DNA of 64,000 nt from Idiomarina sp. X4. GTDB taxonomy: Bacteria > Pseudomonadota > Gammaproteobacteria > Enterobacterales > Alteromonadaceae. The translations under genes and the position numbers were made by a program. The stretch is taken from assembly GCF_002808045.1 (NCBI RefSeq), contig NZ_CP025000.1:558001-622000 (forward strand). Direction: 5' to 3'. The notes beneath the pieces are model-generated. The model was given only the letters and a program-made list of their open reading frames with translations, did no database searches and was not told the DNA's origin. Of the stretch, positions 44,281 to 57,206 are shown piece after piece. Numbering within the stretch: the stretch's first letter is position 1; every line of letters starts with the position of its first letter.

Positions 44281-44829
44281 TTACTTAACTCTATCGCCAG
44301 ATCCTTTTCCGGTAACCGTCATAAAAATGTACTTAAAATAGTTTTTCACATTCAGCGAGCTAATCATTTTAGCGTCGGTTTCGGCTAATAACTCAGGAGT
44401 AGACATATCTACTTCATTTACTTGCGCCAAACCAGTTATGCCAGGCCTAACAGCAAAAACGCCTTTTGCCTCACGGGCGCGGGTAAGTTCTTCTTGATTA
44501 AACAACCCTGGGCGAGGTCCTACCAAACTCATCTCACCTTTAAGCACATTCCAAAGCTGGGGCAACTCATCTAACTTGGTACGGCGCAAAAAGTGGCCAA
44601 ATTTCGTAATGGAGGATGCACTTGCTAGGTGGCTAGCCACCGATGCTGTATCTTTTCGCATAGTACGAAACTTAATTAACACAAAGGGCTTTTTATTACG
44701 CCCCACTCGCTCTTGCCGAAACAGCGGCGAGCCAGTGTCAAATAAACCCACTATATAAAGCATTAATAAAATGGGAAAACCAAGAACTAAGCCGAGTAGT
44801 GCAAACATGAAATCTAACATCTTGATCAT
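44281..44829 (-). CDS. Small phosphoglycosyl transferase (PglC/WbaP-type), polymer initiation
   Basis: 182 residues, with one N-terminal hydrophobic segment (DFMFALLGLVLGFPILLMLY), then the bacterial sugar transferase domain: SPLFRQERVGRNKKPFVLIK, FRTM, TKLDELPQLWNVLKGEMSLV and GPRPG. The Asp-Glu dyad (LDELPQ) is the catalytic pair of monotopic phosphoglycosyl transferases. It transfers the first sugar phosphate to undecaprenyl phosphate. The short PglC-like form usually uses UDP-di/acetamido-6-deoxy sugars, which fits its 4-base overlap with the WbpV-like reductase gene. The C-terminus lies at the edge of a gene-free gap. Confidence 0.9.
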   Translation of the reverse strand: MIKMLDFMFALLGLVLGFPILLMLYIVGLFDTGSPLFRQERVGRNKKPFVLIKFRTMRKDTASVASHLASASSITKFGHFLRRTKLDELPQLWNVLKGEMSLVGPRPGLFNQEELTRAREAKGVFAVRPGITGLAQVNEVDMSTPELLAETDAKMISSLNVKNYFKYIFMTVTGKGSGDRVK

Positions 44830-45782
44830 TGACTAGATCTTTCCTCATTAACGAATAATTTAGCAGTTATACGCAGTGTACTACGTGAGTCTACGGTCGG
44901 CTGCCAGCCATAAGATTTGGACTTAGAATTATCGACAACTAAGTCCCCACATAATTGCTCATAAAAGTGTGGCTTTCTCACAACAAACGATAACGCTTTT
45001 ATCAAAATCTTAGGGACTGGAAGCATGAAAGAGCCTCTACCAAGAGAACTTTTAATTTCTTTAGCCATATCTTTGGTAGAAAGAATCTCATCATCTGCCA
45101 AAGTAAAAAAACCGGATACACCGGTTTTTTCCTTCGCAAAACAAATAAAGTCGACGAGATTCTCAAGCGAGAGTACCGTTCGCTTGTTGTTGATGAGTCC
45201 AAACGGCAAAGGAATAGCCGAAGAGCATAGCTTAATTAATTTACCGAAATTACCTGGAGCGCCTTCACCAATGATAAGAGGGGGACGGATAATAACTAAC
45301 TCTGAACCTCGCTCCTCACCCTCGAAGAGATCGACTAAACGTTGCTCTGCATTCAATTTTGAGCGCGAGTAATCATCATATGGAGCTAGCAGCGAGGATT
45401 CTGATATAGGTTGATTTGAAACCCTACCATGTACTCCTATGGTACTAAGAAAGATAAATTTAGTCGCGCCAATCGTGAGAGCCAATTTCGCTAACTCTTC
45501 AGTAAGAGACACATTAACCCTCTCATAGTCCTGGTAACTCGCATTAGGTAACTTTCCATGAGCCAAGCCCGCGCAATGTATAACCGTATCTATCGGTTTG
45601 TTAAATTCGGCCGCCAAACTTAATAACGATTTGCACGAGGGGTCGTTCGGCATTTCCATCTCAAAAGATTCTAAATTTTCAGAACCATTTCGCACTAAAC
45701 TAACGAACTGTGCTTTTGAAACTCGAAGGCTTTCAATCAACTTCTTCCCGACGAACCCCCTGCCTCCAGTAATTACAATCAC
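44826..45782 (-). CDS. NAD-dependent epimerase/dehydratase, WbpV-like 4-ketoreductase
   Basis: 318 residues, extended SDR. TGGRGFVGKKL at the N-terminus binds the cofactor, FIFLSTIGVHG precedes the active site, and YDDYSRSKLNAEQ gives the YxxxK pair. Similar proteins (WbpV, QuiC-type) reduce or epimerise UDP-4-keto-6-deoxy-GlcNAc to UDP-QuiNAc or UDP-FucNAc. The WbpM-like dehydratase for the first step lies at 32648. Gene order reductase then small phosphoglycosyl transferase is typical. A UDP-GlcNAc 4-epimerase role cannot be excluded. Confidence 0.8.
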   Translation of the reverse strand: MIVITGGRGFVGKKLIESLRVSKAQFVSLVRNGSENLESFEMEMPNDPSCKSLLSLAAEFNKPIDTVIHCAGLAHGKLPNASYQDYERVNVSLTEELAKLALTIGATKFIFLSTIGVHGRVSNQPISESSLLAPYDDYSRSKLNAEQRLVDLFEGEERGSELVIIRPPLIIGEGAPGNFGKLIKLCSSAIPLPFGLINNKRTVLSLENLVDFICFAKEKTGVSGFFTLADDEILSTKDMAKEIKSSLGRGSFMLPVPKILIKALSFVVRKPHFYEQLCGDLVVDNSKSKSYGWQPTVDSRSTLRITAKLFVNEERSSQ

Positions 45783-46528
45783 TAAGAACGCCCTCGCTTA
45801 ATACGCATAAAGGTGTTTGCAAGCAAGTAATATAAAGACACAGGCCAACTAAATTTTTCACAGTCTCGAAAAACTGAGTAATTATACTTTAATAAAGAGA
45901 TTTTATTGCTTGAGATAGAATTAGTACGAACTGTGTATGATGCAAGCACTTCTTCAAGCGCATATACAGAGCCAACTTCGCGAAGTATTTTTAACCACAT
46001 AGCATAATCTTGTCGTTTACGAATACTTGGCATTTCTATACGGCCAACCTGCTGAGTATCAAACATAGCGGTTAGACAACCCACTTGATTTGAGTAAAGC
46101 ATGTCTTTATACGTTAAACGTGCAGGAGGTATGTATTCCGACAATTTTTTACCCGTGGTTGAGTCAACACGCCTAAACCCTGTATGCGAAAACGCGAGCT
46201 CGCGTTCCTTCATAAATTTTATTTGCTTGGTTAACTTTTCACTATCCCATCTGTCATCGCTATCCAAAAAAGCAATGAAACGACCAGAAGAGGCTTTAAT
46301 ACCCTCATTTCTAGCAACGGCTGCACCGCCATTCGAATTTAGCGATATAACTTTTATACGATGATCACCAGACGCCAATCGGCATGCCACTTCAACCGAG
46401 TCGTCCTGAGAGCAGTCATCCACAATGAGCAGCTCCCAGTTATCATACGTCTGGTCACACACGGAACTGATTGTGCTTTCAATAAATTGGCCGCTATTAA
46501 ACATGGGCATGATTATAGAAACAGACAT
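45782..46528 (-). CDS. Family 2 glycosyltransferase
   Basis: 248 residues, GT-A fold. VSIIMPMFNSGQFIESTISS at the N-terminus, ELLIVDDCSQDDSVEVA, NSNGGAAVARNEGI and the metal-binding AFLDSDDRWDSEKL are standard GT2 signatures. It adds one sugar of the repeat unit on the cytoplasmic face; donor and linkage are not readable. Overlaps the downstream reductase gene by one base. Confidence 0.88.
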   Translation of the reverse strand: MSVSIIMPMFNSGQFIESTISSVCDQTYDNWELLIVDDCSQDDSVEVACRLASGDHRIKVISLNSNGGAAVARNEGIKASSGRFIAFLDSDDRWDSEKLTKQIKFMKERELAFSHTGFRRVDSTTGKKLSEYIPPARLTYKDMLYSNQVGCLTAMFDTQQVGRIEMPSIRKRQDYAMWLKILREVGSVYALEEVLASYTVRTNSISSNKISLLKYNYSVFRDCEKFSWPVSLYYLLANTFMRIKRGRS

Positions 46529-46606
46529 TTTACTCTCTCATAAAACCTTTTCTACCTAGGTAAAGGCAGATGACTAAATTATTTAAATCGCTATAAATAC
46601 GAATGT

Positions 46607-47701
46607 TCAAAGCTTTCTTATTTCATTCATTAAATCTTTGGATCGAGCTTCCCAAAATTGAATTTCTTGATATTGTTTAAAGGTGACTCCTCCGGATGCC
46701 GCCGAAACCAGTTTCTGCTGTATGTCATCAGTATCGAACTCGTCAACTAATATAACATTGCTAGAGTATTGACCTTTTAAATCGTCGGCCATTCGAGTTC
46801 GTGATGATATAATTGGAATTCTTTCGAACATTGAGCATTCGAAAAACTTATTGGATATGGCGTAGACAGCATTCAAATTATCGGTTGGATAAGCAGCCCA
46901 TATAAAATCTGAAATACTGTAAATATAGGGTAGTTCATCCTGACCGTATCTTCCCCAAAAGTAAACTTTATCACTAATGCCTTTTTGACTAACTAATTTT
47001 TTAGCGAAGTCTAAGCTGGGACCATCACCGAATATAAACAATTGCATGTCTAGCTCTTGAAATGAATCAACGAGTCGTTTTAAGACGGATGGATAACGCA
47101 CGACACCTACCCACGAAACAACTGTTTTTTCTGGGCTTTTTAGGTTCTCCGCCGCTGAATACCATTCAGGCTTATCCGCACCATTTTCAATTAAAGATTT
47201 CGAAGGATAATTTTCGAAAACGATATTGCAACTTTTCTTGTTGTATAGTTCAGGAAAGTACCTAGACGCAAAAATAGTTAAATCAACAAAGTTCAAGCAA
47301 AATGATTCTAAAAGTTTAAGAATAGACAAGGTGTACTTATTACCAGCCGCCGGCATATCGAGACAGTCATAAATCAATTTTACCTTAGGCCTAAAGATTT
47401 TCATTAAACAGCCTAAAAAAAGAGAGTCCCAATGACTCAAAAATAAAATATCCGGCTTAAATTTTAAGAATGTCTTTATTCCGAATAGAATAAACAAAGG
47501 GAAAAGGACCAGCTTTTTCAACCGATTCCCTACTGCTGAGCGCATTTTAAATAGGATGTAACCTTTTGGATCAGAGGATTGAGCCCCCGCCCGATCCCAA
47601 GCTAGAACCTTAACACTGTACTCGTGAGACAAAGACGAACGAAATTTATTGGTTCTACTATTAATTGGATATGCTGTATCGACAATAAGTACTTTTCTCA
47701 T
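46607..47701 (-). CDS. Glycosyltransferase, GT4/GT-B type
   Basis: 364 residues. GT-B style C-terminal half: VVSWVGVVRYPSVLKRLVDS, MQLFIFGDGPSLDFAKKLVS, KVYFWGRYGQDELPYIYSIS, and NKFFECSMFERIPIISS in place of the usual acceptor-end EGxP loop. N-terminal strand RKVLIVDTAYPINSRTNKFR. Strongly A/T-rich DNA. Overlaps the polymerase-like gene by 4 bases. Confidence 0.82.
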   Translation of the reverse strand: MRKVLIVDTAYPINSRTNKFRSSLSHEYSVKVLAWDRAGAQSSDPKGYILFKMRSAVGNRLKKLVLFPLFILFGIKTFLKFKPDILFLSHWDSLFLGCLMKIFRPKVKLIYDCLDMPAAGNKYTLSILKLLESFCLNFVDLTIFASRYFPELYNKKSCNIVFENYPSKSLIENGADKPEWYSAAENLKSPEKTVVSWVGVVRYPSVLKRLVDSFQELDMQLFIFGDGPSLDFAKKLVSQKGISDKVYFWGRYGQDELPYIYSISDFIWAAYPTDNLNAVYAISNKFFECSMFERIPIISSRTRMADDLKGQYSSNVILVDEFDTDDIQQKLVSAASGGVTFKQYQEIQFWEARSKDLMNEIRKL

Positions 47702-48759
47702 ATACCACCAAAATAAAGGATGTATGGCTGGGCTACGACAGCGATTATCAAACCCAAAGCCAAATACATCGCTGGGAATGCTATGTATGCAACCTTTTGG
47801 GCTCGGGGCAAGAAGGTTATGAAATACCTTGAAATAATCGGTACAACAAGAACACCAATAATCAAAAATATATAACTTAACCTCCAGGCTAATATGGTAA
47901 CGTCCATAAATACCACTAGTATCATTGAACCAATAACAAATAGCTTAAAGAGGTAAAGATGAAGTGGATCAGCAACTCTATTCTTTATTAGCGCAATGCT
48001 CGCTACCATAAAAAGAGAAATAAGTATCCTAGGATCATACACTGGCATAGGATATCCATAGTCCTCTGAGTTAACGTAACTTATAAATTTAGCAGAAAAG
48101 ACATCCAACCCAACTAGACTAAGCACGCCAGAAAAGATTGTGATAAAACCTACAACAAACGATAGAAATAGAAGTATGAAGTATGCTGAATTAAGAACCG
48201 AAAGCTTTAAGCGAGTCAGAAAAGTACACAGAAGTAAAATAGAAGAAATGTGAAACGAAAATGCGAGTAAAAAACATATTAACGATCGAACTCTATATTT
48301 TTTATAAAAACAAATAAAAAATAGAACACCAAAACCAACTGCAACTGAAATTCTAGAAGACTGCATATTCATTGACATGATATATGGGAACCAAACTAGA
48401 ATTGATAGCATTTTGTAAGGCGAGTATTTTTTGATTAGGAAAGCAACGGGAAGAAACGACAGAACCGCCATCACGACAATTATGTATTGTCCTCCTAAGT
48501 TCAGGGTGTTCCCAATATAGGACACAATTCTAAATCCAATCTCTACGTGAGTGGTTGGATTGAGAACATCAGACCAGTCAACTATGCTAGAATATATTCT
48601 TATGTAAGCATCATAATCGGCAAGCCCGGTACCATTCCCCCTTACTGAGATAACAAGCAAAATAAAGCTCGAAAACAGATAAAATATAGAGGTAGAAACT
48701 CGGGTTCTATCACTAAAATGAAGGAAGAATGCTGTAGCAATTAAAAGCACATAGAACAT
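47698..48759 (-). CDS. wzy: EpsG-family polysaccharide polymerase (Wzy-like)
   Basis: 353 residues, at least ten membrane helices, starting MFYVLLIATAFFLHFSDRTR. Family features are the early RGNGTGLADYDAYIRIYSS segment and the central SMNMQSSRISVAVGFGVLFF (EpsG type), plus a periplasmic loop around YVNSEDYGYPMPVYDPR. It would join lipid-linked repeat units in the periplasm. Wzy proteins share little sequence, so this rests on topology, EpsG-like motifs and position. Confidence 0.8.
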   Translation of the reverse strand: MFYVLLIATAFFLHFSDRTRVSTSIFYLFSSFILLVISVRGNGTGLADYDAYIRIYSSIVDWSDVLNPTTHVEIGFRIVSYIGNTLNLGGQYIIVVMAVLSFLPVAFLIKKYSPYKMLSILVWFPYIMSMNMQSSRISVAVGFGVLFFICFYKKYRVRSLICFLLAFSFHISSILLLCTFLTRLKLSVLNSAYFILLFLSFVVGFITIFSGVLSLVGLDVFSAKFISYVNSEDYGYPMPVYDPRILISLFMVASIALIKNRVADPLHLYLFKLFVIGSMILVVFMDVTILAWRLSYIFLIIGVLVVPIISRYFITFLPRAQKVAYIAFPAMYLALGLIIAVVAQPYILYFGGI

Positions 48760-48807
48760 TAGTTAAAGCTCATCTGCGCTTTAAGTAAACTGAACCAAGT
48801 TACTTCT

Positions 48808-49932
48808 TTACTTATCATTTTCGTTTAAAATACTAATAATGCGGCTTACAGCCTTTCCATCACCGTAGGGATTATGTGCCCGAGTCATTTTTTCATATTC
48901 AAATGCGTCATTGAGCAACCTGCTCACCTGTTCGACAATTCTATTAGAATCAGTGCCAACTAACTCCACCGTACCAGCCGCGACAGCCTCCGGACGTTCA
49001 GTTGTATCTCTCATAACAAGTACGGGCTTGCCTAGCGATGGCGCTTCCTCTTGAACGCCACCTGAATCTGTTAAAATCAAATAGCTGCTATTCATCAAGT
49101 AGACAAACGGCAAGTAGTCTTGTGGTGGAATCAAAAATACATTATCTAAGCCACCTAATAAGCGGTTAACCGGCTTTTCGACATTAGGATTGAGATGAAC
49201 AGGATAGACAATTTGTACGTCTGAATGCTCTTCTGCTATCTCTTTTAGAGCAGCACAAATTCGTTCGAAACCGTCTCCGAAACTTTCTCGTCTATGTCCA
49301 GTTACCAAAATCAACTTCTTTGAGTTATCGATAAAATCAAAGCTTTGGTCCAGTGAAGCTTTTGAATCACCGTTTTCCAAGACTTTATTTTTTATTGAAA
49401 AAAGGGCGTCAATAACCGTGTTGCCGGTTACAAATATTTTTGACTCATCAACCCCTTCAGATACTAAATTATCTTTTGCGCGCTGTGTCGGAGCAAAATG
49501 GATATCTGTCAGTACACTTGTTAATTTCCTATTTGCTTCCTCTGGCCACGGCGAATAAAGATTACCTGTTCTCAATCCCGCTTCAACGTGCCCAATTTTT
49601 ACCTGTTCATAAAATGCTGCCAAACTAGCAGTAAAGCAAGTCGTCGTATCTCCATGAACCAAAACCAAATCAGGTTCGAAATCCCGCAACACGGTGCGCA
49701 GGCCAAGTAAAATTTTTGTCGTTACGTCATATAAATCTTGACCGCTTCGCATAATATCTAAGTCATAATCAGGAGCTATACCAAATAGCTTTAAAACCTG
49801 ATCGAGCATTTCTCTATGCTGCGCTGTTACTGCAATTTTTACTTCAAAATTAGAGTCTTTTGCCATAGCCGAAACTAAAGGCCCCATTTTTATGGCTTCT
49901 GGGCGAGTCCCGAAAACAAATAAAATTTTCAT
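48808..49932 (-). CDS. wecB: UDP-N-acetylglucosamine 2-epimerase (non-hydrolysing)
   Basis: 374 residues, near-colinear with E. coli Wec[106 protein letters not shown]. It interconverts UDP-GlcNAc and UDP-ManNAc. Since a WbpA/B/E/D set is present, a WbpI role (epimerising UDP-GlcNAc3NAcA) is an alternative, but similarity is to WecB. Confidence 0.9.
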   Translation of the reverse strand: MKILFVFGTRPEAIKMGPLVSAMAKDSNFEVKIAVTAQHREMLDQVLKLFGIAPDYDLDIMRSGQDLYDVTTKILLGLRTVLRDFEPDLVLVHGDTTTCFTASLAAFYEQVKIGHVEAGLRTGNLYSPWPEEANRKLTSVLTDIHFAPTQRAKDNLVSEGVDESKIFVTGNTVIDALFSIKNKVLENGDSKASLDQSFDFIDNSKKLILVTGHRRESFGDGFERICAALKEIAEEHSDVQIVYPVHLNPNVEKPVNRLLGGLDNVFLIPPQDYLPFVYLMNSSYLILTDSGGVQEEAPSLGKPVLVMRDTTERPEAVAAGTVELVGTDSNRIVEQVSRLLNDAFEYEKMTRAHNPYGDGKAVSRIISILNENDK

Positions 49933-49945
49933 AAAACAACCTAAA

Positions 49946-51058
49946 TTAACGTAAATTCGAATTTAGTTTTTTTAACCAAACCTGCATGGAAAAGTTTTGG
50001 CTTATGGTTTCATATGCCAATTTAGACATATTGACATACTCTTCATCAGACAAAGATAACGCTCGCTTAAACGCTTTAGCTAAGTCGTTGTCAAAAGCCA
50101 CAAATCCGTTAACACCATCATTTACTAACTTATCATAGCCGTTACCGGGATATACTATTGGCACTAAACCATACGACATAGCTTCCAGGAGTGCGTAATT
50201 AGCAAGTATGACGTCAGAAGGAAAGACGAAAAACCGATATTGCTTCATAACCTGATTTATATCTTTTACAAAGCCCTGAACTTCCACATTTTTAGCTAAG
50301 TTGAGAGATTTATAATGTTTCAGTGCGACTTCCGAATATAAAAATCCTCGTGGAGCGTAAACTTCGTTAGAAATAGAGCTGAATCCATATATAGCCGCTC
50401 GGAATTGTATTTTTTCTCTTTGCAATTCATGAAAGGAGTTAATTAAAGATATAACGTTTCGACTTTCGATCACCGCATTAGCATATAGGAAGTCTAGTGT
50501 TAAGTTACGCCTAGTATCTGGCTCGAAATCCGGAACGGGCACACAGTTATGTATTTGAACAATTTTTTTTACCGCTAGCGGCAGCTTATTTTTAATAGCA
50601 TCTACATGATGTAGCTCTTTTGCAAATATCGCATTAGTAAATTTCAAACAAAACCATGTCAGCTTTTTCTTAACGTTGGCATATACCTTCATCAAAAAAG
50701 AGTTTGAATTCGAGTTCTGCCTATCCCCTACTAGCTCACCGCCAATTATCCAAAACCGAACATTAACACCAAATGCTCGCGACAAGAGAACATACATCAG
50801 TGATAGTATAGAGTAGTTGTAACAGTCAATATTATCAGGGCGGAATCTGATTAGAACCTTTATAAAAATAATCATTCTAATTAAATTATTTTTTCCGGCA
50901 TATTCAATCAAACCTTGAGATTTAGGAGCTTCTAATTTTCCTTCGTCGCCTGTATTCAGAAGAACTTTGACTTCACAACCCAACTCACGATATGCATCGA
51001 CAGCATATTGATATTTCTTTGGAAAAAACGGCAAACCAACAATTAGAATTTTTGACAT
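49946..51058 (-). CDS. Glycosyltransferase, GT4/GT-B type
   Basis: 370 residues. N-terminal [21 protein letters not shown]-terminal half [60 protein letters not shown], then [14 protein letters not shown]. This gives the GT4 pattern with an E-x7-E-like element ([12 protein letters not shown]). Donor and acceptor are unknown. It follows the acetyltransferase gene with a 46-base gap. Confidence 0.85.
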   Translation of the reverse strand: MSKILIVGLPFFPKKYQYAVDAYRELGCEVKVLLNTGDEGKLEAPKSQGLIEYAGKNNLIRMIIFIKVLIRFRPDNIDCYNYSILSLMYVLLSRAFGVNVRFWIIGGELVGDRQNSNSNSFLMKVYANVKKKLTWFCLKFTNAIFAKELHHVDAIKNKLPLAVKKIVQIHNCVPVPDFEPDTRRNLTLDFLYANAVIESRNVISLINSFHELQREKIQFRAAIYGFSSISNEVYAPRGFLYSEVALKHYKSLNLAKNVEVQGFVKDINQVMKQYRFFVFPSDVILANYALLEAMSYGLVPIVYPGNGYDKLVNDGVNGFVAFDNDLAKAFKRALSLSDEEYVNMSKLAYETISQNFSMQVWLKKLNSNLR

Positions 51059-51104
51059 GATGTTCTTAAGTTACAATAAAGCTATTTGAGTTAAACTTCT
51101 GCAT

Positions 51105-51716
51105 TTACTTGGTAGAAGAGCCTTTGTGTTTGATGATACGTGCAGGAACTCCACCAACAATCGCATAGCTCGGAACATCGCTTGTGACAACCGCTCCAGC
51201 CGCCACCACAGCACCTCGACCGATTTTTACACCAGGAAGTATTATAGCTCTGGCACCTATCCATGAATCATCACCGATATCGACTCTTGATGTTTCGATT
51301 CCCTGCTTGTAAAAAGTTTTAATTTCATCATTCCACACATGAGTCGCGGTAAATATCATTACCTCAGGCCCCATTAAAACGCGTTCGCCAATCACCACTT
51401 TTCCTTGGCAATTTATAGTATTTCTAGCTCCTAATCCCGAACAATCTCCAACCAGAAGGTTTCTAGGATTAGATATCTCAACATTCTTTAAAACAGAACA
51501 ATGAATTCCAATTTCGGCACCCATCCTTCTCAGTAGAAAGATACGAAATTTACTAAAAAGGCTATTAGAATTCGAACCTGGAAAGGAGAAGATGAGCATA
51601 TATATAGCTCGTAATATCGTGTTTTTCAGTCCCAAACTACAATTCCCTAAATCTAAATAGTGACCTTCTTTCGCTAATGATTCGTTGACATTTTTAATCA
51701 ATTCAAGAGATATCAA
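51105..51716 (-). CDS. Left-handed beta-helix O-acetyltransferase
   Basis: 203 residues. Hexapeptide repeats run through [64 protein letters not shown] and [20 protein letters not shown], ending [14 protein letters not shown]. This is the WcaF/NodL-type coenzyme A-dependent acetyltransferase class; the active His is in TATHVW. It probably O-acetylates a sugar of the repeat unit. Overlaps the aminotransferase gene by 4 bases. Confidence 0.87.
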   Translation of the reverse strand: MISLELIKNVNESLAKEGHYLDLGNCSLGLKNTILRAIYMLIFSFPGSNSNSLFSKFRIFLLRRMGAEIGIHCSVLKNVEISNPRNLLVGDCSGLGARNTINCQGKVVIGERVLMGPEVMIFTATHVWNDEIKTFYKQGIETSRVDIGDDSWIGARAIILPGVKIGRGAVVAAGAVVTSDVPSYAIVGGVPARIIKHKGSSTK

Positions 51717-52798
51717 CCTACCGTATTTCTAATTATATTAGAAACTAATTCAAGTTGCTCTTTTCCCATATATGGGTGCATAGGTATGCTTAGAACGTTT
51801 TTTGCTACACTATCACCAACCTTCAAAACTTGGCCTTCTTCAGCAACCGCAGGTTGTTTATTCAAAGGTATGGGGTAATGTATAGCTGTTGGAATATTTT
51901 CGTTTAGCAGCTTTTCCTGTAACTCTTCTCTATTCTTAACTTGAATAGTATATTGAGCCCATGCAGACTGATTATGTTCTTCAACAAAAGGCGTTATTAT
52001 TTCCGTATCGCAAAAGGCACTACTATACACCTCAGATACTTGGTTTCTTGATAAGATTTCATCGTTGAGTATTTCTAGCTTAGGCAGCAAGATCGCCGCT
52101 TGCAAGGTATCAAGACGACTATTCACTCCCACCCTGACATGATGATAGCGTCGATCTTGCCCATGACGTGCAATCTGGCGCATAATCGTTGCTAAGTCGT
52201 CATCATTAGTAAAAATAGCTCCACCATCACCATAGCAACCTAAAGGTTTACTCGGGAAAAAGCTAGTACAAGCAATCGTGCTTAAATTACAAGACCTTTT
52301 ACCTTTATAAGTTGCCCCAAAACTCTGTGCGCCATCTTCAATAACCGGAATGCTGTGTTTTCTTGCAATTTCGTTAATGCGGTCAAAGTCGGCAGGCTGT
52401 CCATAAAGAGAAACAGGAATAATTGCTTTAGTCTTATCAGTAATAGCAGCCTCAATGAGGTTTGGGTCGATATTATAGGTTTTGGGGTCAATATCAACAT
52501 AAACCGGCTTTGCGCCTAATAAGGCCACGGTTTCTGCCGTTGCAATATAAGTAAAACCTGGCGTAATAACTTCGTCGCCGGGTCCTATGCCCAAAGCCAT
52601 TTGCGCAATTTGAAGAGCATCGGTACCGTTTGCAACGGTAATACAATATTTTGCACCGGTATAATCCGCTAACTTTTCTTCGAGCTCTTGTACTTCAGGG
52701 CCCAAAATGTACTTACCATGTTCTAAGACACGTGCAATACCTGCATCAATTTTGTCTTTAATTCTTGCCTGTTGAGCGGCTAAATCAATAAACTGCAT
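51713..52798 (-). CDS. wbpE: Sugar aminotransferase, WbpE type
   Basis: 361 residues, DegT/DnrJ/EryC1 family, PLP-dependent. It begins [20 protein letters not shown], with [18 protein letters not shown] and PLP Lys184 in [17 protein letters not shown]. WbpE converts UDP-2-acetamido-3-keto-glucuronate to the 3-amino sugar. The assignment is supported by the adjacent WbpD-, WbpB- and WbpA-like genes, which give the complete route to UDP-diacetamido-dideoxyglucuronate. Confidence 0.9.
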   Translation of the reverse strand: MQFIDLAAQQARIKDKIDAGIARVLEHGKYILGPEVQELEEKLADYTGAKYCITVANGTDALQIAQMALGIGPGDEVITPGFTYIATAETVALLGAKPVYVDIDPKTYNIDPNLIEAAITDKTKAIIPVSLYGQPADFDRINEIARKHSIPVIEDGAQSFGATYKGKRSCNLSTIACTSFFPSKPLGCYGDGGAIFTNDDDLATIMRQIARHGQDRRYHHVRVGVNSRLDTLQAAILLPKLEILNDEILSRNQVSEVYSSAFCDTEIITPFVEEHNQSAWAQYTIQVKNREELQEKLLNENIPTAIHYPIPLNKQPAVAEEGQVLKVGDSVAKNVLSIPMHPYMGKEQLELVSNIIRNTVG

Positions 52799-52803
52799 TC
52801 TCG

Positions 52804-53391
52804 TTAACCTTCTTTACTGACGGTTTGCCCATTTAATATATAGGTAGCGCCGGTATGAGAACAGAGAGCTTTCGCCTCGCCGGTCAATGGCAAACTTAAT
52901 TGTTCCCCATGTTCACTCATCCAGCCTATTTGTTTGGCTGGTACCCCAACCATAAGTGCGTAAGCAGGTACATCTTTGTTCACAACGGCTCCAGCGCCAA
53001 TAAAAGCGTACTCACCGATAGTAATACCGCAGACAATAGTGCAGTTAGCCCCTAAAGAAGCTCCTTTTTTAACTAGAGTGTCCTTATATTCGTCTTTGCG
53101 CTCTATCAGCGAACGAGGGTTATACACATTGGTGAAAACCATACTGGGCCCACAAAATACGCCTTCTTCTAGATACACATTGTCGTAGACCGAAACATTG
53201 TTTTGTATTTTACAGTTATCTCCAATTTTCACTCGGTTACCGACGAAAACGTTTTGTCCTAATGAAACGCCTTTGCCGATTTGGGCTTCACCGCAAACAT
53301 GCACGAAGTGCCAAATACGGCTACCTTCGCCAATTTGAGCTCCCTCATCTACAATTGCTGATTCATGTTGGTAATAACTCATAGTATGCAC
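52804..53391 (-). CDS. wbpD: UDP-3-amino-sugar N-acetyltransferase, WbpD type
   Basis: 195 residues, left-handed beta-helix. Hexapeptide repeats from [20 protein letters not shown] through [40 protein letters not shown] and [24 protein letters not shown] followed by a basic helix is typical of WbpD/WlbB. It acetylates the C3 amino group produced by WbpE. Met4 (MSYYQHES) is an equally possible start. Confidence 0.9.
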   Translation of the reverse strand: MHTMSYYQHESAIVDEGAQIGEGSRIWHFVHVCGEAQIGKGVSLGQNVFVGNRVKIGDNCKIQNNVSVYDNVYLEEGVFCGPSMVFTNVYNPRSLIERKDEYKDTLVKKGASLGANCTIVCGITIGEYAFIGAGAVVNKDVPAYALMVGVPAKQIGWMSEHGEQLSLPLTGEAKALCSHTGATYILNGQTVSKEG

Positions 53392-53414
53392 CTGATCGCT
53401 TTGAATACAGCGTA

Positions 53415-55717
<2,303 letters not shown>

Positions 55718-55784
55718 GAAACTCCAAAAGAGGCTATAAAACGGCTAGTTTAACTCTGAAACCTTTTATACAACCGAAAGTATA

Positions 55785-57206
55785 TCAAGTGCCCTTGAAC
55801 AATCGCCGCTTAAAAATGAACGCCGACGCCGTAGATATTTCATTTTTAAAAGCGAGTAACCAACTTATTAAAAGTAAAATCCAAAAAGCCGACATCCACT
55901 TTCCGAGCTCTTCGCCCCACAGAGTAAAGGTTGATGCTCCGGCGACAGATAATGTTGTATATACATAAAGTAAAACTCTCGGCATCGGTTTCCATAAATA
56001 AATAGAAAACTCAGTTCTTAACAAGAAAAAAGCCCAAAACGACACACAAGTACTCACAGCTGCACCTGCAGCTCCGTATCGAGGTATAAGAAACCAATTC
56101 CCGATCAGATTAACCAGAAAAGCTGTCACGGCAGCTAACATTGAATAAGATGTGCGCTTTGAAATACCAATGCCTACAACCGTGCTCTCAGATAACGTAT
56201 ATAATAAGGGATACCCTATACAAGAGACGACAATCCACCGCACCTCAGTATAACTATCAGGTAGAAATAAAGTCACAACCCATGAAAAAAGCCCAGCTAA
56301 AGAAAAACCCAAAACAACTAATGCCAGTATATATCGACTGACACGGTGCACGTTTTCAAGCCCCTGACCTTTACTTGCCCATTTATAGACAGTAGGAGCC
56401 CAAACGGTTGAAAAAATGCTTTGCAAAATAACCGCAGCGGCAGCGAAGCTCACAGAGACTGAATAAATGCCTAATTCTTCAAAACTCGTCAAAGTCCTTA
56501 AAAATATTTTATCAACAGCGGTGAGTCCCCAAAAGGCCAGGCCTCCTAGAATAAGAGGCAAACCAAACCGAAGCATTTGTCTGAGTTGATTAAAATCTAC
56601 TTGGCTTCTCAAGCTGGCCAGCCATTCCTTTCTGGTATTCCATGCATAAATAACAAGAACAAATGTAAGAGCCGATGTATTAGCCACTATAAGATTCGTC
56701 AAGTTTTTACTAGCACCAGTAAATACATATCCACCAATTATTAGTAAAAGCAGCAATTTGGGGAGCAACTGGCTCATTGAAAAGGCAAAGCCACGTTCGT
56801 TCATTCGAAGAACAAGCGACAGGAAGCGCGAAACAAAGCTGGCCAACAGCGCAATCGCAACTAGCACACTCAAATGCACCTTGGGCAGACCAAATAACCA
56901 TTCAGCTAATATTCCACCAAATGATAGAAGTACGGCAAGTGCCAACATTAGTAAGACTAAACCAGGTAGCATTGCACGTTTCAATAACGCTGGTGAGTTA
57001 TCGACTTCATGAAACTCTCTAACGTAAGACTGATCAAGTCCCAGACTAAAAAGTAAAGTGCTGAAAGAGAGTGTTACCTGCAACATAGACATGCGCCCGA
57101 CATCTTCTTGGGAAAAAAACCAAGTAATTACAGGTAAAGATATAAGGCTTAATAAAGCCCCACCTATTGGTCCAATAGCAAAAGCGGCTATTTTCTTAGG
57201 CGTCAC
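55785..57206 (-). CDS. wzx: Wzx-type flippase
   Basis: 473 residues with about 12-14 membrane helices, polysaccharide transporter (MOP) superfamily. It begins MTPKKIAAFAIGPIGGALLS and has EDVGRMSMLQVTLSFSTLLF and FGLPLILGGLAFWGLTAVDK IFLR regions typical of O-antigen/EPS flippases. It moves undecaprenyl-linked repeat units to the periplasmic leaflet. Overlaps the wecE start by 4 bases. Confidence 0.88.
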   Translation of the reverse strand: MTPKKIAAFAIGPIGGALLSLISLPVITWFFSQEDVGRMSMLQVTLSFSTLLFSLGLDQSYVREFHEVDNSPALLKRAMLPGLVLLMLALAVLLSFGGILAEWLFGLPKVHLSVLVAIALLASFVSRFLSLVLRMNERGFAFSMSQLLPKLLLLLIIGGYVFTGASKNLTNLIVANTSALTFVLVIYAWNTRKEWLASLRSQVDFNQLRQMLRFGLPLILGGLAFWGLTAVDKIFLRTLTSFEELGIYSVSVSFAAAAVILQSIFSTVWAPTVYKWASKGQGLENVHRVSRYILALVVLGFSLAGLFSWVVTLFLPDSYTEVRWIVVSCIGYPLLYTLSESTVVGIGISKRTSYSMLAAVTAFLVNLIGNWFLIPRYGAAGAAVSTCVSFWAFFLLRTEFSIYLWKPMPRVLLYVYTTLSVAGASTFTLWGEELGKWMSAFWILLLISWLLAFKNEISTASAFIFKRRLFKGT